A stretch of DNA of 64,000 nucleotides. It comes from Eubacterium callanderi (GTDB lineage Bacteria; Bacillota; Clostridia; Eubacteriales; Eubacteriaceae). Position numbers and translations under genes: made by a program. The notes beneath the pieces were generated by a model, which saw nothing but the letters and a program-made list of their open reading frames with translations, had not been told where the DNA came from and made no database searches. The stretch lies in contig NZ_FRBP01000004.1 in the NCBI RefSeq assembly GCF_900142645.1, positions 62,001-126,000 on the forward strand, written 5' to 3'. Each line of letters opens with the position of its first letter. Within the stretch, counting starts at the first letter, position 1. Below, piece by piece: positions 25,200 to 35,200 of this stretch.

Positions 25200-25948
25200 G
25201 CGCGCAGGAGCTGATTTTGGACGATGGCTTCTGTTTTGGACTGGGAGCCTTTGAAACCATCGCGGTAATGTACGGGCAGCCTGTGTTTTTAGAGCCACAT
25301 CTGAAACGGTTAAGAGAAGCTTTGGATTTTTTTGGAATACCAGACCCTGTGACCGCGGAATGGGTGGACGAAATTCTAAAAAAACATTGCGTGAAGAACG
25401 GGGTGCTCAAGATTATGGTTTCCCAGGAGAATTGTCTGTGGTCCTGCCGGGAAAACCCTTATACCCCGGCGGATTATGAGCGTGGCTTTGTGCTGAGAAC
25501 CAGTCCGGTGCGGCGCAATGAAACCTCGCCTTTGACATGGCACAAGACGCTCTGCTATGGGGAAAACGTTCTTGAAAAAAGACGGGCGGCTGCCCAGGGC
25601 TTTGATGAGCCAGTATTTTTAAACAGCAGAGGTCAGCTGACAGAGGGAGCGGTAACCAATCTTTTTTTTGTAAAAAAAGGGCGGCTGATTACGCCCTCTC
25701 TGTCCTGCGGTCTGCTGCCGGGTACAGTCCGAAATTACCTGATTAACCGCTACGATGTGGAAGAAAGAGTGATTTTTCCGGAGGAGATTGGTGAGTTTGA
25801 TGAAGCCTTTGTCACAAACGCTCTGATGGGGATGCTGCCTGTCCGTCAGCTCGACGACATCGCCTATGGTGAAAAAAGTGTCTGGGAGGCAGTCTGGAGA
25901 GATTATCATGATCTTTTGCGGCAGGCGCTTGATTGGCCAGTGGCGTGA
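25196..25948 (+). CDS. pabC: Aminodeoxychorismate lyase
   Basis: 250 residues, ATGA overlap with pabB. A class IV PLP aminotransferase fold: 'DDGFCFGLGAFETIAV' at the N terminus, the PLP Lys in 'LTWHKTLCYGENVLEKR' (this sub-family's position), 'NSRGQLTEGAVTNLFFVKKG' and 'SLSCGLLPGTVRNYL'. It cleaves aminodeoxychorismate to p-aminobenzoate and pyruvate, finishing the pathway begun by pabA and pabB. A D-amino-acid or branched-chain aminotransferase is possible by fold, but the operon supports PabC. Confidence 0.9.
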   Translation: MSAQELILDDGFCFGLGAFETIAVMYGQPVFLEPHLKRLREALDFFGIPDPVTAEWVDEILKKHCVKNGVLKIMVSQENCLWSCRENPYTPADYERGFVLRTSPVRRNETSPLTWHKTLCYGENVLEKRRAAAQGFDEPVFLNSRGQLTEGAVTNLFFVKKGRLITPSLSCGLLPGTVRNYLINRYDVEERVIFPEEIGEFDEAFVTNALMGMLPVRQLDDIAYGEKSVWEAVWRDYHDLLRQALDWPVA

Positions 25949-25963
25949 AGCGGTATAATGAAG

Positions 25964-25992
25964 AAGCCCCAGATTTTATTCTGAGGCTTTTT
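25964..25992. terminator. Shared terminator between pabC and the DUF2974 gene
   Basis: AAGCCCCAGA pairs with TCTGAGGCTT (one mismatch) and is flanked by T-rich sequence on the plus strand. It overlaps the last codons of the convergent gene. Confidence 0.75.
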
Positions 25993-27085
25993 TGTGCGGC
26001 AGCAGGGTATGAAAGGAATCTTTGGCGGCGTCCAGGAGCTTCGAAATGGCTTCGGTCATCATTTTTTTTGTTTCGGGGTCGGTATTTTCAAGGGTCTGCT
26101 TGATGGCACGGGCATTTTTCAGGGAAAAGTGCGCCAGATCACTGACGGTCTGAGCCTGTGTCACAGACAGGATGTCATAAAAGGTATCGATAAACTGTTC
26201 GCGCTCCTCAGGAGACATGTCATCGACCCACACCTTGACGGTTTCGTCCATAAAACGGCAGCCGGCAGTCACCGATTCCAGACAGACGAAATCAGGTCCC
26301 AGAATTTCCCAGGAGTAGGGGTCATGCTGGGCAATGCCAATCTGTTTGCTGTGTACCACGGTGTAGTCCTCCGCGTGCTCAAGGAGCATGCCCACAATGG
26401 AGGTCTGAGGCACGAAGGTACAAATGCGGCCGCTTACCGCCTGATAGGATGAGATTTCCAGTACCTCGGCGGGAAAGCCGGGACCGTCGTTGCTGTAAAT
26501 CGCCTCAATACGATTGAGGTAAGCCCCGCAGTGAATGCCGGCATATACTGCCAGGTTACCGCCCTTCGAGTGACCACCCACACGCAGGCGAATGGCGCCA
26601 AGGCTCCCGGCAGCATGCTTCAGATATTCGGCGGCTTCAGTCTGGGAGGGAACACAGGTTTTAAAGCTCATGTTAAAGTCTTCTTTCCAGCCGACAAGGG
26701 TGTTGTCTGTGCCCCGATAGGCAATGAAGGCCAGTCCGTCACCGGTCAGAATGGTGAGCCCACAAAACTGCTTTTCCAGAATGGGGTCCAGCTGGTCATC
26801 GTAAAGGCAAAGCCCCATATCTGAAAAACGGCGGCTTTGCGCCAGTTTCCTTAAAAGGTGTCCATCCTCATCCACCCGCAGGCGCAGCTTCTGTTCCTCC
26901 TCAGGCAGTGCCGAAAAGCGGGCAAAGGCCTTGGTAATACTGACAGCCACGGTGCTGTTTGGAACAATGCCCTCGAAGCGGATATAGGAAATACAGCTGA
27001 GAATCAGATTATCTACCGCGTTAAAGGGAGACTGGTCCAGGGTGAGATCTCCTCGCCAGTCAAGGTAATCAAAAATATTGGACAT
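25976..27085 (-). CDS. DUF2974 / Mbeg1-like alpha/beta-hydrolase
   Basis: 369 residues. The lipase-type nucleophile elbow 'VGGHSKGGNLAVYAG' sits near residue 170, preceded by 'LAFIAYRGTDNTLVGWKED' (oxyanion region near 120) typical of DUF2974/Mbeg1-like proteins common in Firmicutes. A catalytic Asp and His are plausible in 'IYSNDGPGF' and 'YTVVHSKQ'. No signal peptide or membrane segment is visible, so it is likely cytoplasmic. The substrate is unknown. It stands alone on the minus strand with AGGAGG before the start. Confidence 0.85.
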   Translation of the reverse strand: MSNIFDYLDWRGDLTLDQSPFNAVDNLILSCISYIRFEGIVPNSTVAVSITKAFARFSALPEEEQKLRLRVDEDGHLLRKLAQSRRFSDMGLCLYDDQLDPILEKQFCGLTILTGDGLAFIAYRGTDNTLVGWKEDFNMSFKTCVPSQTEAAEYLKHAAGSLGAIRLRVGGHSKGGNLAVYAGIHCGAYLNRIEAIYSNDGPGFPAEVLEISSYQAVSGRICTFVPQTSIVGMLLEHAEDYTVVHSKQIGIAQHDPYSWEILGPDFVCLESVTAGCRFMDETVKVWVDDMSPEEREQFIDTFYDILSVTQAQTVSDLAHFSLKNARAIKQTLENTDPETKKMMTEAISKLLDAAKDSFHTLLPHKKASE

Positions 27086-27244
27086 GATAAAGTCCTCCTG
27101 TTATGTAAGCCTTGCCATTAGAATAGCTCAAAAGGAGGGAAAAGACAAGAAGATATTTTGTCAAAAGTGATTCAAAGTCGCCTTTTATTAGCTTTGAAAA
27201 TATGTTAAAATGGTTGTAAACATTTACGATGAGAGGAGAAAAAA

Positions 27245-27739
27245 GTGAAAAAGCAAATGAAATTATTGGGGGTTTGGCTGGTCGTTTTATGCCTGATGCT
27301 GTCCATTACCGGCTGTGGCGATGACGGGACCCAGGCTTATGCCGAAGAGTTTACCGATCTGGCGACTGAAATTTCCCAAGAGAACACGGATTGGCAGAAG
27401 CTTTTAAACGGGGCAGATTATGAAAGCCAGGACTGGATCAACAGTGTGCAGTCGAAGCTTTCTGAGATGGAAGCCAGCTGGACTAAACTGGGGTCTTTAA
27501 AAGCCCCGAAGAAAATGGAAGACATTCAGTCCAGCTTTAAAGGTGCATCGGATAAAATGCTGTCCGCCATTGCCCTTTATAAGGAATGCTTCAAAGCCCC
27601 CATTGATCCCAATAATATTGATGAGGCAGGCTTGAATGCCCTTGTTGACAAGGCGGGAGAGGCTGATGCGATGGCTATGGAAGCCTCCAGCCTAATGCTG
27701 GAAGGTTCTCAAAAGGCCACAGATATGATTAAAAAATAA
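27245..27739 (+). CDS. Small unknown lipoprotein
   Basis: 164 residues with a GTG start seven bases after GAGAGGAG. The N terminus is a lipoprotein signal: 'LLGVWLVVLCLMLSITGC' with the lipobox ITGC. The mature part is helical and charged, with repeated 'W.KL' phrases ('TDWQKLLNG', 'ASWTKLGSLKAPKK'), possibly a small helical bundle resembling surface lipoproteins that bind cell-wall or ligand partners. No enzyme motif is seen. It is flanked by a -10-like TTAAAAT (27207-27213) and a terminator, so it is probably monocistronic. Confidence 0.75.
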   Translation: MKKQMKLLGVWLVVLCLMLSITGCGDDGTQAYAEEFTDLATEISQENTDWQKLLNGADYESQDWINSVQSKLSEMEASWTKLGSLKAPKKMEDIQSSFKGASDKMLSAIALYKECFKAPIDPNNIDEAGLNALVDKAGEADAMAMEASSLMLEGSQKATDMIKK

Positions 27740-27750
27740 AGAGGTATTGA

Positions 27751-27783
27751 AATCCCGGACCAGATGGTTCCGGGATTTTTTAG
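27751..27783 (+). terminator. Terminator of the lipoprotein gene
   Basis: AATCCCGGA pairs perfectly with TCCGGGATT and is followed by a U-tract. Confidence 0.92.
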
Positions 27784-27908
27784 TTTAGAAGCCGACAGCA
27801 GCACAAAATCATCTGGACAAACGCTTTAAAACACGTTATACTACATCTTGACATCTATATGACAAAGTCTAATAGAAGAACAAAGAGATATGTGTGAAAG
27901 GAAATGAA

Positions 27909-28928
27909 ATGCAGGAAAAAGAAGAGCTGTTTGCCTTTATTGAAAGGGCTGAAAGAAATGTGCTAGAGGGGAAGGAATTGGAACGGGCAGAACTGATCCG
28001 TTTGCTGGCCATTGATCCGGATTCGGAGGCCTGTGATCGCCTGGGACAGGCGGGCCGCCGAGTGGCTTCGCGAGTGACTGGTGACAGAGCCTACCTCTGG
28101 GGCGCTATGGGAGTTGACTATAAGGCATGCCCCATGAATTGTGACTTTTGTTCTCTGGGTGAAGCCTGGGGGATTGTGGAGCCAGACCATGAGCGGGACT
28201 TTTCGGAAACGGAAATTATTGAGAACGTTCGGGATTATGCGGAAAACAAAGTGCGTTGGATCGTCCTCAGGACTACAGAATTTTACAGTCTGGAGGTACT
28301 TTCAGAGCTTATTGGAAAGATCCGAAGGGCTGTGCCAGGCCGCTATGAAATCGGCCTGAACGTGGGTGAGTTTGATCTGGAAAAAGCCAATGCCCTTTAC
28401 CGCGCCGGTGTGGACTTTGTATATCATTCTCTACGGCTTAGGGAAGGCAGGGATACCCGGTTTAGGCCAGATGAGCGTCTGAAAACACTGCGGGCCGTCA
28501 AGGATTCCCCTCTGAAGCTGGTTTTTCTGGTTGAGCCCATCGGCATTGAGCACAGCAATGAGGAAATCGCAGACATCTGTCTGTGCGCCATTGAGCACCA
28601 GGCCATCGTGACTGGCGGTATGGCCCGTGTACCGGTGCCAGGAACTCCTCTTGGTGTGCACCCGCAGATAACTGAAAACCGCCTGGCCCAGATTATAGCC
28701 GTCACGCGTCTGGCTGGCGGCAGCCGTGTGCCGGATATCTGCGTGCATCCGGCAACGCCAAAGGCCATGTGCTTTGGCGCCAATGTGGCTGTGGTGGAAA
28801 CAGGATCTATCCCTCGGGACAGCTGCTGTCTGCCAAAGGAAAAATGGAATCAGTTTGACGCCCAGACAGCAGGTGAATGGTTTGAGCAGGCTGGCTATAC
28901 CCTGTATGCCGGACCAGAAATGCAGTGA
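27909..28928 (+). CDS. BioB-like radical SAM enzyme of unknown substrate
   Basis: 339 residues from the ATG at 27909, six bases after AAGGA; an upstream GTG (27894) lacks a ribosome site. The [4Fe-4S] motif is CX3CX2C, 'ACPMNCDFCSLGE' (about residue 78). The barrel continues with 'RYEIGLNVGEFD', 'AGVDFVYHSLRLREG' and 'GGMARVPVPGTPLG', reminiscent of biotin-synthase/HmdB-like enzymes. It is not BioB: the usual extra [2Fe-2S] Cys set of BioB is not evident and no biotin genes are near. A 14-base gap to a substrate-binding protein gene suggests one operon with the ABC transporter, so enzyme and imported molecule are probably connected. Confidence 0.82.
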   Translation: MQEKEELFAFIERAERNVLEGKELERAELIRLLAIDPDSEACDRLGQAGRRVASRVTGDRAYLWGAMGVDYKACPMNCDFCSLGEAWGIVEPDHERDFSETEIIENVRDYAENKVRWIVLRTTEFYSLEVLSELIGKIRRAVPGRYEIGLNVGEFDLEKANALYRAGVDFVYHSLRLREGRDTRFRPDERLKTLRAVKDSPLKLVFLVEPIGIEHSNEEIADICLCAIEHQAIVTGGMARVPVPGTPLGVHPQITENRLAQIIAVTRLAGGSRVPDICVHPATPKAMCFGANVAVVETGSIPRDSCCLPKEKWNQFDAQTAGEWFEQAGYTLYAGPEMQ

Positions 28929-28942
28929 AAAAGGAGAATGAA

Positions 28943-29911
28943 ATGAAAATTAAAAAATATATGGCGATGGCTCTGGCGGTGGTGATGGCTGCGGGACTGC
29001 TTGCTGGCTGTGGCAGCCCAGGAGAAGATACAGCGGCAAAAAGTGAGAAGGTAACAGTGGGAACCTGGAAAACAGCCCAGACCATCACGCCTTATTTTTA
29101 CGATGAATTTATGCCGGAAAGCGTTGAGGTTTTGCCCTTTACCAACCCAGGTGACCAGAAAACCGCGCTGCTGGCAGGCAGCCTGGATATGTGCGGCACC
29201 ACACTGGTTACTGCCATTACGGCAGCCTCCAAGGGGGAGCCGGTCAAAATTGTCACAAGCCTGTGCAATAAATGCTCGGCATTGGTAGTGGACAAGGACT
29301 CTGGTATCCAGAGTGAGGCTGACCTGAAGGGCAAGCGCATTGCCTATGTGCCTGGCACTATGCACCATGCCCTGCTGCTGGAGGTGCTTAAGCGCAATGG
29401 CATCAACACAGACACCGATGTGGAGCTTAAGCGCATCGACTTTTTCGATATGGGGCAGGCTTTGGTAAATGGGGATATTGATGCTTTTTTAAGCGGCGAG
29501 CCTTACCCGTCTCAGGCTGTTCAGGAGGGGTATGGACGCATTCTTAGCTATCCCTATTTTGATGACAGCGTTGGAACCATCAACGCGGCTATGATTGTTA
29601 CTGAGGACACCATTAAAAACAAACCGGAAATGGTTCAGGATTTAGTGAATGCCCATGTGGACGCTACCAGGATGCTGAACGAAGATCGGGAGAAATGGTT
29701 AAATAAATCAGCAGAATTTGGCACAGACAAGGCTTTACTGGAAATCTCAGCAGATAATATTGAGCTCTGTTCGGACATTGACGATACCTTCATCCAGAAT
29801 ACCAGAAATCTGGCGGACTGCATGAAAGAGCTGGGCATGATCGACACAGTGCCGGATATTGACGCCATTTTTGACCTCAGTTTTCTGGAACAGGCAGCTA
29901 AGCGGCGTTAG
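28943..29911 (+). CDS. ABC transporter substrate-binding lipoprotein, SsuA/ThiY-like
   Basis: 322 residues from the ATG at 28943, six bases after AAGGAG. A lipoprotein signal ends in 'AGLLAGCG'. The two-lobed NMT1/SsuA fold is seen in 'LLAGSLDMCGTTLVTAI' and 'ALVNGDIDAFLSGEPYPSQ'. An unusual 'SLCNKCSALVV' places two Cys (CNKC) where homologues usually have small residues; they might bind a metal or form a disulfide. Ligand class by family: sulfonates, nitrate, pyrimidine or similar small molecules. The permease and ATPase follow directly. Confidence 0.85.
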   Translation: MKIKKYMAMALAVVMAAGLLAGCGSPGEDTAAKSEKVTVGTWKTAQTITPYFYDEFMPESVEVLPFTNPGDQKTALLAGSLDMCGTTLVTAITAASKGEPVKIVTSLCNKCSALVVDKDSGIQSEADLKGKRIAYVPGTMHHALLLEVLKRNGINTDTDVELKRIDFFDMGQALVNGDIDAFLSGEPYPSQAVQEGYGRILSYPYFDDSVGTINAAMIVTEDTIKNKPEMVQDLVNAHVDATRMLNEDREKWLNKSAEFGTDKALLEISADNIELCSDIDDTFIQNTRNLADCMKELGMIDTVPDIDAIFDLSFLEQAAKRR

Positions 29912-29919
29912 GGAGCCAC

Positions 29920-30732
29920 ATGGAAAGGTTTCGGAACATTTTAAAGCGGGTGGACGCGGTGGGGTGGATTGTCCCGGCACTGGTGGTGCTGGTCTGGCTC
30001 TGGCTGTCTGCTTCCGGGCAGATCCCAGCTTATAAGCTGCCGTCTCCTGTGGAGCTCATTCGGGTGCTGGCAGATTTTGCTTCTGGCGGTCTGGGCGTCA
30101 CTCCTTATTCCGGGGCTCTGTGGGAAAATCTGGGCATCAGCCTGCTTCGAGTGCTGTCTGGTTTTTTCATTGCCGGGAGCCTGGGCATGATTATGGGGTT
30201 TCTGACTGGCCGTATACCTGTGCTAAAACGTCTTTTTGACCCGGTGATCCATCTGATCAAGGCGGTGCCCGGTATTGGCTGGCTGCCCATAGCCATTGTC
30301 TGGTTTGGGGTAGGCGAGGGAAATACCCTTTTCCTCATGTCGCTGGCAGCTTTTTTTCCTGTTTATGTCAATACTGCTGCTGGGGCGGCGGCTATTCCTG
30401 AGATGTATATTCAGGCTGGGCAGATGCTGGGTGCGCAAGGCTTCGGGCTTTTCCGTGCCATTGTTTTTCCGGCGGCTTTTCCTCAGGCGGCAGTGGGGCT
30501 TCGGCTTGGACTTGGCGTTGCCTGGGCTTACCTGGTGCTGGGTGAGGTCACCGGGGTCACAAAGGGACTGGGCGCGATCATGAGCGATGCCCGGATGCTC
30601 GGCCATGTAGAAATGGTTCTAACCGCCATGATTGTTATCGCTGTGGCCGCAAAGGTGACGGATTTTTTGCTGGTGGCTGTATGCAGGAGAATCTATCCAC
30701 GGGGAGGCAGGGGAAATGAGTCTGGCATTTAA
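29920..30732 (+). CDS. ABC transporter permease, SsuC/TauC-like
   Basis: 270 residues with about six membrane segments, starting 'MERFRNILKRVDAVGW'. The EAA-type loop reads 'AGQMLGAQGFGLFRAIVFPAAFP', split here between about residues 167 and 190, and contacts the ATPase. Family membership: BPD transporter of the nitrate/taurine/sulfonate type. It is 8 bases after the substrate-binding gene and overlaps the ATPase gene by 17 bases, giving a compact transporter operon behind the radical SAM gene. Confidence 0.9.
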   Translation: MERFRNILKRVDAVGWIVPALVVLVWLWLSASGQIPAYKLPSPVELIRVLADFASGGLGVTPYSGALWENLGISLLRVLSGFFIAGSLGMIMGFLTGRIPVLKRLFDPVIHLIKAVPGIGWLPIAIVWFGVGEGNTLFLMSLAAFFPVYVNTAAGAAAIPEMYIQAGQMLGAQGFGLFRAIVFPAAFPQAAVGLRLGLGVAWAYLVLGEVTGVTKGLGAIMSDARMLGHVEMVLTAMIVIAVAAKVTDFLLVAVCRRIYPRGGRGNESGI

Positions 30733-31456
30733 AAATATATTCCATGGCTACGGCGGCCTGGAGGTTTTAAAGGATGTGAGCTTCAAGACTGAGCCGGGCA
30801 GGATTACAGTACTGCTGGGGCCCAGCGGCTGCGGAAAGTCAACACTTTTGAAGCTGGCCGCTGGTTTTGAAAAGCCAGTGATGGGATCGGTATGCTTTAA
30901 CGAAAGTCCTGTGACTGGCCCGGGTGTGGAGCGTGGTATGATGTTCCAAACGCCAGTCCTGTTTGACTGGCTTACTGTCGCGGGTAATGTGGCCTTTGGC
31001 CTCAGGCAGGCAGGTGTGCGGGGAAAGGAGCAGCAGGATCGGGTAAACCGTTTTATGGCTCTCACAGGCCTCGCTGATTTCAAGGACTACTACCCTGGCG
31101 CCCTGTCGGGCGGTATGCAGCAGCGAGCAGCTCTTGCACGGCTGCTGGTTATGGAACCCCAGTGCCTGCTCATGGATGAGCCCTTTTCCGGGCTGGACGC
31201 CCAGCTGCGGCCGAAGATGCAGGAATTGGTATTATCAGTCTGGCGGGATCTGCGGCCTACTGTGCTCTTTGTTACCCATGACGTCGAGGAGGCTTTGGTT
31301 CTGGGGCATCGGATACTGGTTTTTAGCAAACGGCCAGGCCATATTGTTAAAGATATTGAGCGAGCGCTTGAAAAAAAAGACCCTCTAGATCAGCTCACAG
31401 ACCCAGGTTTTGGAAAAGAAAAAAAGAATATTCTGGAAATCCTCCGGGATCTTTAA
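30716..31456 (+). CDS. ABC transporter ATPase, SsuB/TauB-like
   Basis: 246 residues with Walker A 'LLGPSGCGKSTLLKL', Q-loop 'GMMFQTPVLFDWLTV', signature 'LSGGMQQRAALAR', Walker B 'CLLMDEPFSGLD' and H-loop 'LFVTHDVEEAL'. All residues needed for ATP hydrolysis are present. It powers the import system formed by the two preceding genes. The last ~30 residues are a charged tail. A terminator follows. Confidence 0.93.
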   Translation: MSLAFKNIFHGYGGLEVLKDVSFKTEPGRITVLLGPSGCGKSTLLKLAAGFEKPVMGSVCFNESPVTGPGVERGMMFQTPVLFDWLTVAGNVAFGLRQAGVRGKEQQDRVNRFMALTGLADFKDYYPGALSGGMQQRAALARLLVMEPQCLLMDEPFSGLDAQLRPKMQELVLSVWRDLRPTVLFVTHDVEEALVLGHRILVFSKRPGHIVKDIERALEKKDPLDQLTDPGFGKEKKNILEILRDL

Positions 31457-31475
31457 GTAAACTAAAATCAGATAG

Positions 31476-31513
31476 AAGGAGCGGCACTTATGGCACACCG
31501 CTCTTTCTTTTTT
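31476..31513 (+). terminator. Terminator of the radical SAM / ABC operon
   Basis: AAGGAGCGG and CCGCTCTT (one bulge) with a 13-base loop and a T-rich tail CTTTTTTG. Confidence 0.75.
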
Positions 31514-31637
31514 GTTTCTTAAGCCCGAAGTATAATTTAAAGCAGACCTATGCAAATAACAAAGGCTGTGTTAAAATCAATTAAACGGATGGTTTAACAT
31601 GAGAGGCTTTTATAAACGAAGCTGGGAGGGAGATTAA

Positions 31638-32096
31638 ATGAAAAGAGGTCAGCTGATTTTAAGAGGGGCCGGCGCATTGCTTGCAGCCGTCATGTTTTTT
31701 TATACAGCTGCCTGGGTCGGAATTCAGCTGTTTGGCGATGATGACCGCTATCTGAACCCGGAAAAAGCAAAGGTCGTCTCACCACTGGGAGCAGCCAGCG
31801 AATGGAGATACCACATTCCCAATACAGGGGATTACACTGTGGGCCTGAACGCTGAGGGAAAGCCTGTTTTTGAGGATCCCCACCGTGCGATCAATGCCTT
31901 TAAGAGGGATCATCGCCTCTACTTTATCAGGATAGGCCTGCACTTGGGACCGGTTTTCTTCGGACCGAAAAATTGGAAACGATTCCAGAAGGAATTTTGG
32001 ACTGCTGCCCCGAAGGTCTGGGGTGAGATGGATGGGGATCATGAGCTTTATGACTTTCTGAAGGTCTACAGCAACAGCTTTGATAATTTTATTTAA
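31638..32096 (+). CDS. Unknown single-pass exported or anchored protein
   Basis: 152 residues, ATG 7 bases after GGGAGGG. One N-terminal hydrophobic segment ('GALLAAVMFFYTAAWVGIQLF', positions about 12-32 in parts) leads to a soluble domain of about 115 residues, rich in aromatic residues with 'FFGPKNWKRFQKEFW'. No family was recognised. It could be a signal-anchored surface protein. Transcribed alone, between the ABC operon terminator and the McrB-like gene. Confidence 0.6.
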   Translation: MKRGQLILRGAGALLAAVMFFYTAAWVGIQLFGDDDRYLNPEKAKVVSPLGAASEWRYHIPNTGDYTVGLNAEGKPVFEDPHRAINAFKRDHRLYFIRIGLHLGPVFFGPKNWKRFQKEFWTAAPKVWGEMDGDHELYDFLKVYSNSFDNFI

Positions 32097-32266
32097 AAGT
32101 CATGGGACTGTTTTCATCAGAAGTAAAGTAAACATGTGAGAACCCGAACCGTGGGATTTTATCTTTAAAGGTAAAAATATTGAATATCCCTTTAAGGATA
32201 GAAATGTTACAATAGTACTTGTAAGGAAAAACAAAACGATAACCAAATCAACGAGGTGATTCATAA

Positions 32267-35200
32267 ATGATAGAGCGAAATTTCGGACCCAACGATGCGT
32301 GGAAAATGCTGAATGATTATACGGTAACCTTTATTACCGACCAGTTTGTATTCAGAGACGGCGGTATGACAATTCCGGCGGAGCTGAACAAATTTTTTGG
32401 CGCGGAAAGCGGGGAAACACGGGTTGTTTTCCTGTTTGAGGGACGAGAGTTTCCCTCCTATATTGAGTGCGGCTTTGGCGAAAACAGTGTGAACAACATC
32501 AAGTTGACCTGGAGCAAAGCCCTGAGCAGCAAATTTATTGGCCTGTTTCCTGATTATGAAAATTTTTTTGCCAATATGACCGAAAATCAGATGGAGGAGC
32601 GGCCGATTCTTCAGTTTGAAAAACTTGAGGCTGACGAATTTCTGGTCAAAATGATTCTGCCCACCGATGAAGCGCTGACAAAAAAACAGGAGCTTTTCGA
32701 TTATCTGGGACCCAGTAAAACAGTGGTTTCCTTTAAAAGCTCCTACGAGATGGTCTTCTTAAAAAACTATCTGGAGCAAGCGGACAACCGCGGCAAGGCC
32801 GATGTGTTTATGGTGTCTGCCGGTGTCAAAAAGTTTTACGAGGCCCGGGAGACACAGCGTAAGTCCCAGGATAAAAACGCGGATAAGACCATCGAAAACG
32901 TGAAAGAAGCAGGACTGGATGACGTACTGGCCTTTTTAATGGATGGCCCTTACGCACTCATGGCAGAAAAGGGTTTTCTGGTCATGGAAACCATTGATGA
33001 GCATTTCTACTTTGCTCTTGAGGTCTCCATGCTGGACGAGCTGAGCACTGACGATAAACGGCTGATCATCGAGCTTCTGGATCAGAAAATTGAGCACTAC
33101 TTTGAGCGTATGGACGGTCCCGGTCTTCAGGAAAATCTGACCAGTCTGATGGACGAGTATGGTCATTATTTTACCAGAGATTTCCGTTACTCCTTTAAAG
33201 ACATCCTGACTGACGGTATCCCCGGCTGCATTGAAGCTCTGAAATTTGTGGACGGCGACCGCTATAAGGTCACAGGGTTTGCAGGGGTGGAGGAGTGGAC
33301 CGAGATTCCCTGGGTAGCAATACTTGACCGCAGCATCACCAGGGTGCCAAATACCGGCGTCTTTGTGCAATACCTGCTCAACAAGGATACCCAGAAGCTG
33401 TATCTGACCCTGTTCCACGGTTTTAAAGAAATTGAGGAGGAAGCGCTAAAAACCGGACAGGAGGATGTGAAGCCTGTTGTGGCAGCTGCACTGCGTCCAT
33501 TGGTGGCGGAAATCCAGAGAAGAGTGGACCCCAGAGGCTTTGATACAGGCAGCAAAGACGTGGACCTGTATGACGACCGCTTTCGTGAAAGCGTGATCTT
33601 TTACAGAGAATACGACCGCATGGTGCCTGGGGACACACAATTGGAGCAGGACCTTCAGGAAATGCTGGAGGTTTACAACGATTATTACGAGCGCTGTATT
33701 CTGAACCTTTACCCTGAGGAAGAAGAACCAGAGGAACCCGAAGCTCCTGAAGTGCATGATGAGGAAGTCTCAGAGATTGATGGGGCCGCCGAAGAACCGG
33801 TAACCGAAGCTGAAGCTGAAGTTCATGAAATGGAGGCAGCCGAGATTATTGAACCTGAGAATGAGGAGCGCAGTGTGCCTGAAATCATTGAATGGGAGCC
33901 GGTAGAAGAAGCGGCAGAACCTGTGGCCGAAACCCAGCCCGAGCACATGGCGTCTGCTCCTGAGCCGGATCAGCCTGAGCCTGCCTCTGTGGCAGAACAG
34001 CCGGTGGCCGAGGTATCCAATGAAGCGCCCCGAAAGGCTGCCCGCAGCATCAGCGAGGCAGCTTATCTGGAAACTAAGCGTGTTATGGAGGAATCCTCCG
34101 CTGAGACTGAGGAGGTCAACGCAGTGGAACGCATCTTGGAGCGGGTCGAAAATCTGGTGGAAGAACCGGTGGACATTCCTGGAACCCTCCGTCAAGTGGG
34201 GGGGTACATTACCGCCCACGGCTTTACCTGTACACCGGGTATTGTGGAAAACCTCTATCTCTGTCTAAAGGCCAAGCCCTTTGTTATCCTGACCGGTATC
34301 GCGGGTATTGGCAAATCCAGCCTGGCACGCTTGTTCGCTGAGGCCATGGGAGCCAACACAGAAAACGGCCGATACAAACAGGTACCAGTCCGTCCAGACT
34401 GGAAGGACTCCAGAGGTCTGCTCGGCTATCTGGATTCCTCTGGACGCTTTGTCCCGGGCGCTCTCAATGACTTTATAAAAGAAGCAGTGGACAATCCCAG
34501 AAAGCCCTATTTCCTGTGTCTGGATGAGATGAATCTGGCCCGGGTCGAATACTATTTCAGTGAGATTTTATCTGTCATGGAGACCCGGCGTGACCGGGAA
34601 GGCCGCACCGTAACGGACCCGCTGCTGGGAGATGAGGCTTTTGGCCGTGACGAGCTGGCAAGGGAACGCTACGGCGAGCTTTACCTGCCGGAAAACCTCT
34701 ATATCATCGGTACTGTCAGCAGTGAGGAAACAGCTTTTTCACTGAGCCGCAAGGTTCTGGACCGGGCGAGCCTTATCGAGATTGGACAGGTGAGCCTGCA
34801 TCTGCAGAGCCCGCCGCGCACCATGCCAGAGCCAATCCATCTGGGCAACAGGTTTTTAAAAAGTGATGTTCTGGTTCTGGCTAACTGTACCCGCCAGCGG
34901 GACATGATTCAGGAGGTTGTCACGCTGCTTGAGGCGATGAATGGTATTCTCATGAAGGCCAACGCCCAGATTGGTTACCGGGTGCGTGACGAAATCTGTT
35001 TTTATCTGCTCTACAATGCCGAGTACGGCCTCATGAGCCAGGAGGATGGGCTGGATCATGCCATCCTGCAGAAGATTCTGCCGCGTATTCAGGGCGGCGG
35101 CTCCGCTGTGGAGTCTGTTCTGACCGATCTGTTCAAAATCTGTGCGGGTACCCGTTCCGGCAATGCAGTAAGAAACTATGCAGGCAACCGCGGAGGCCTC

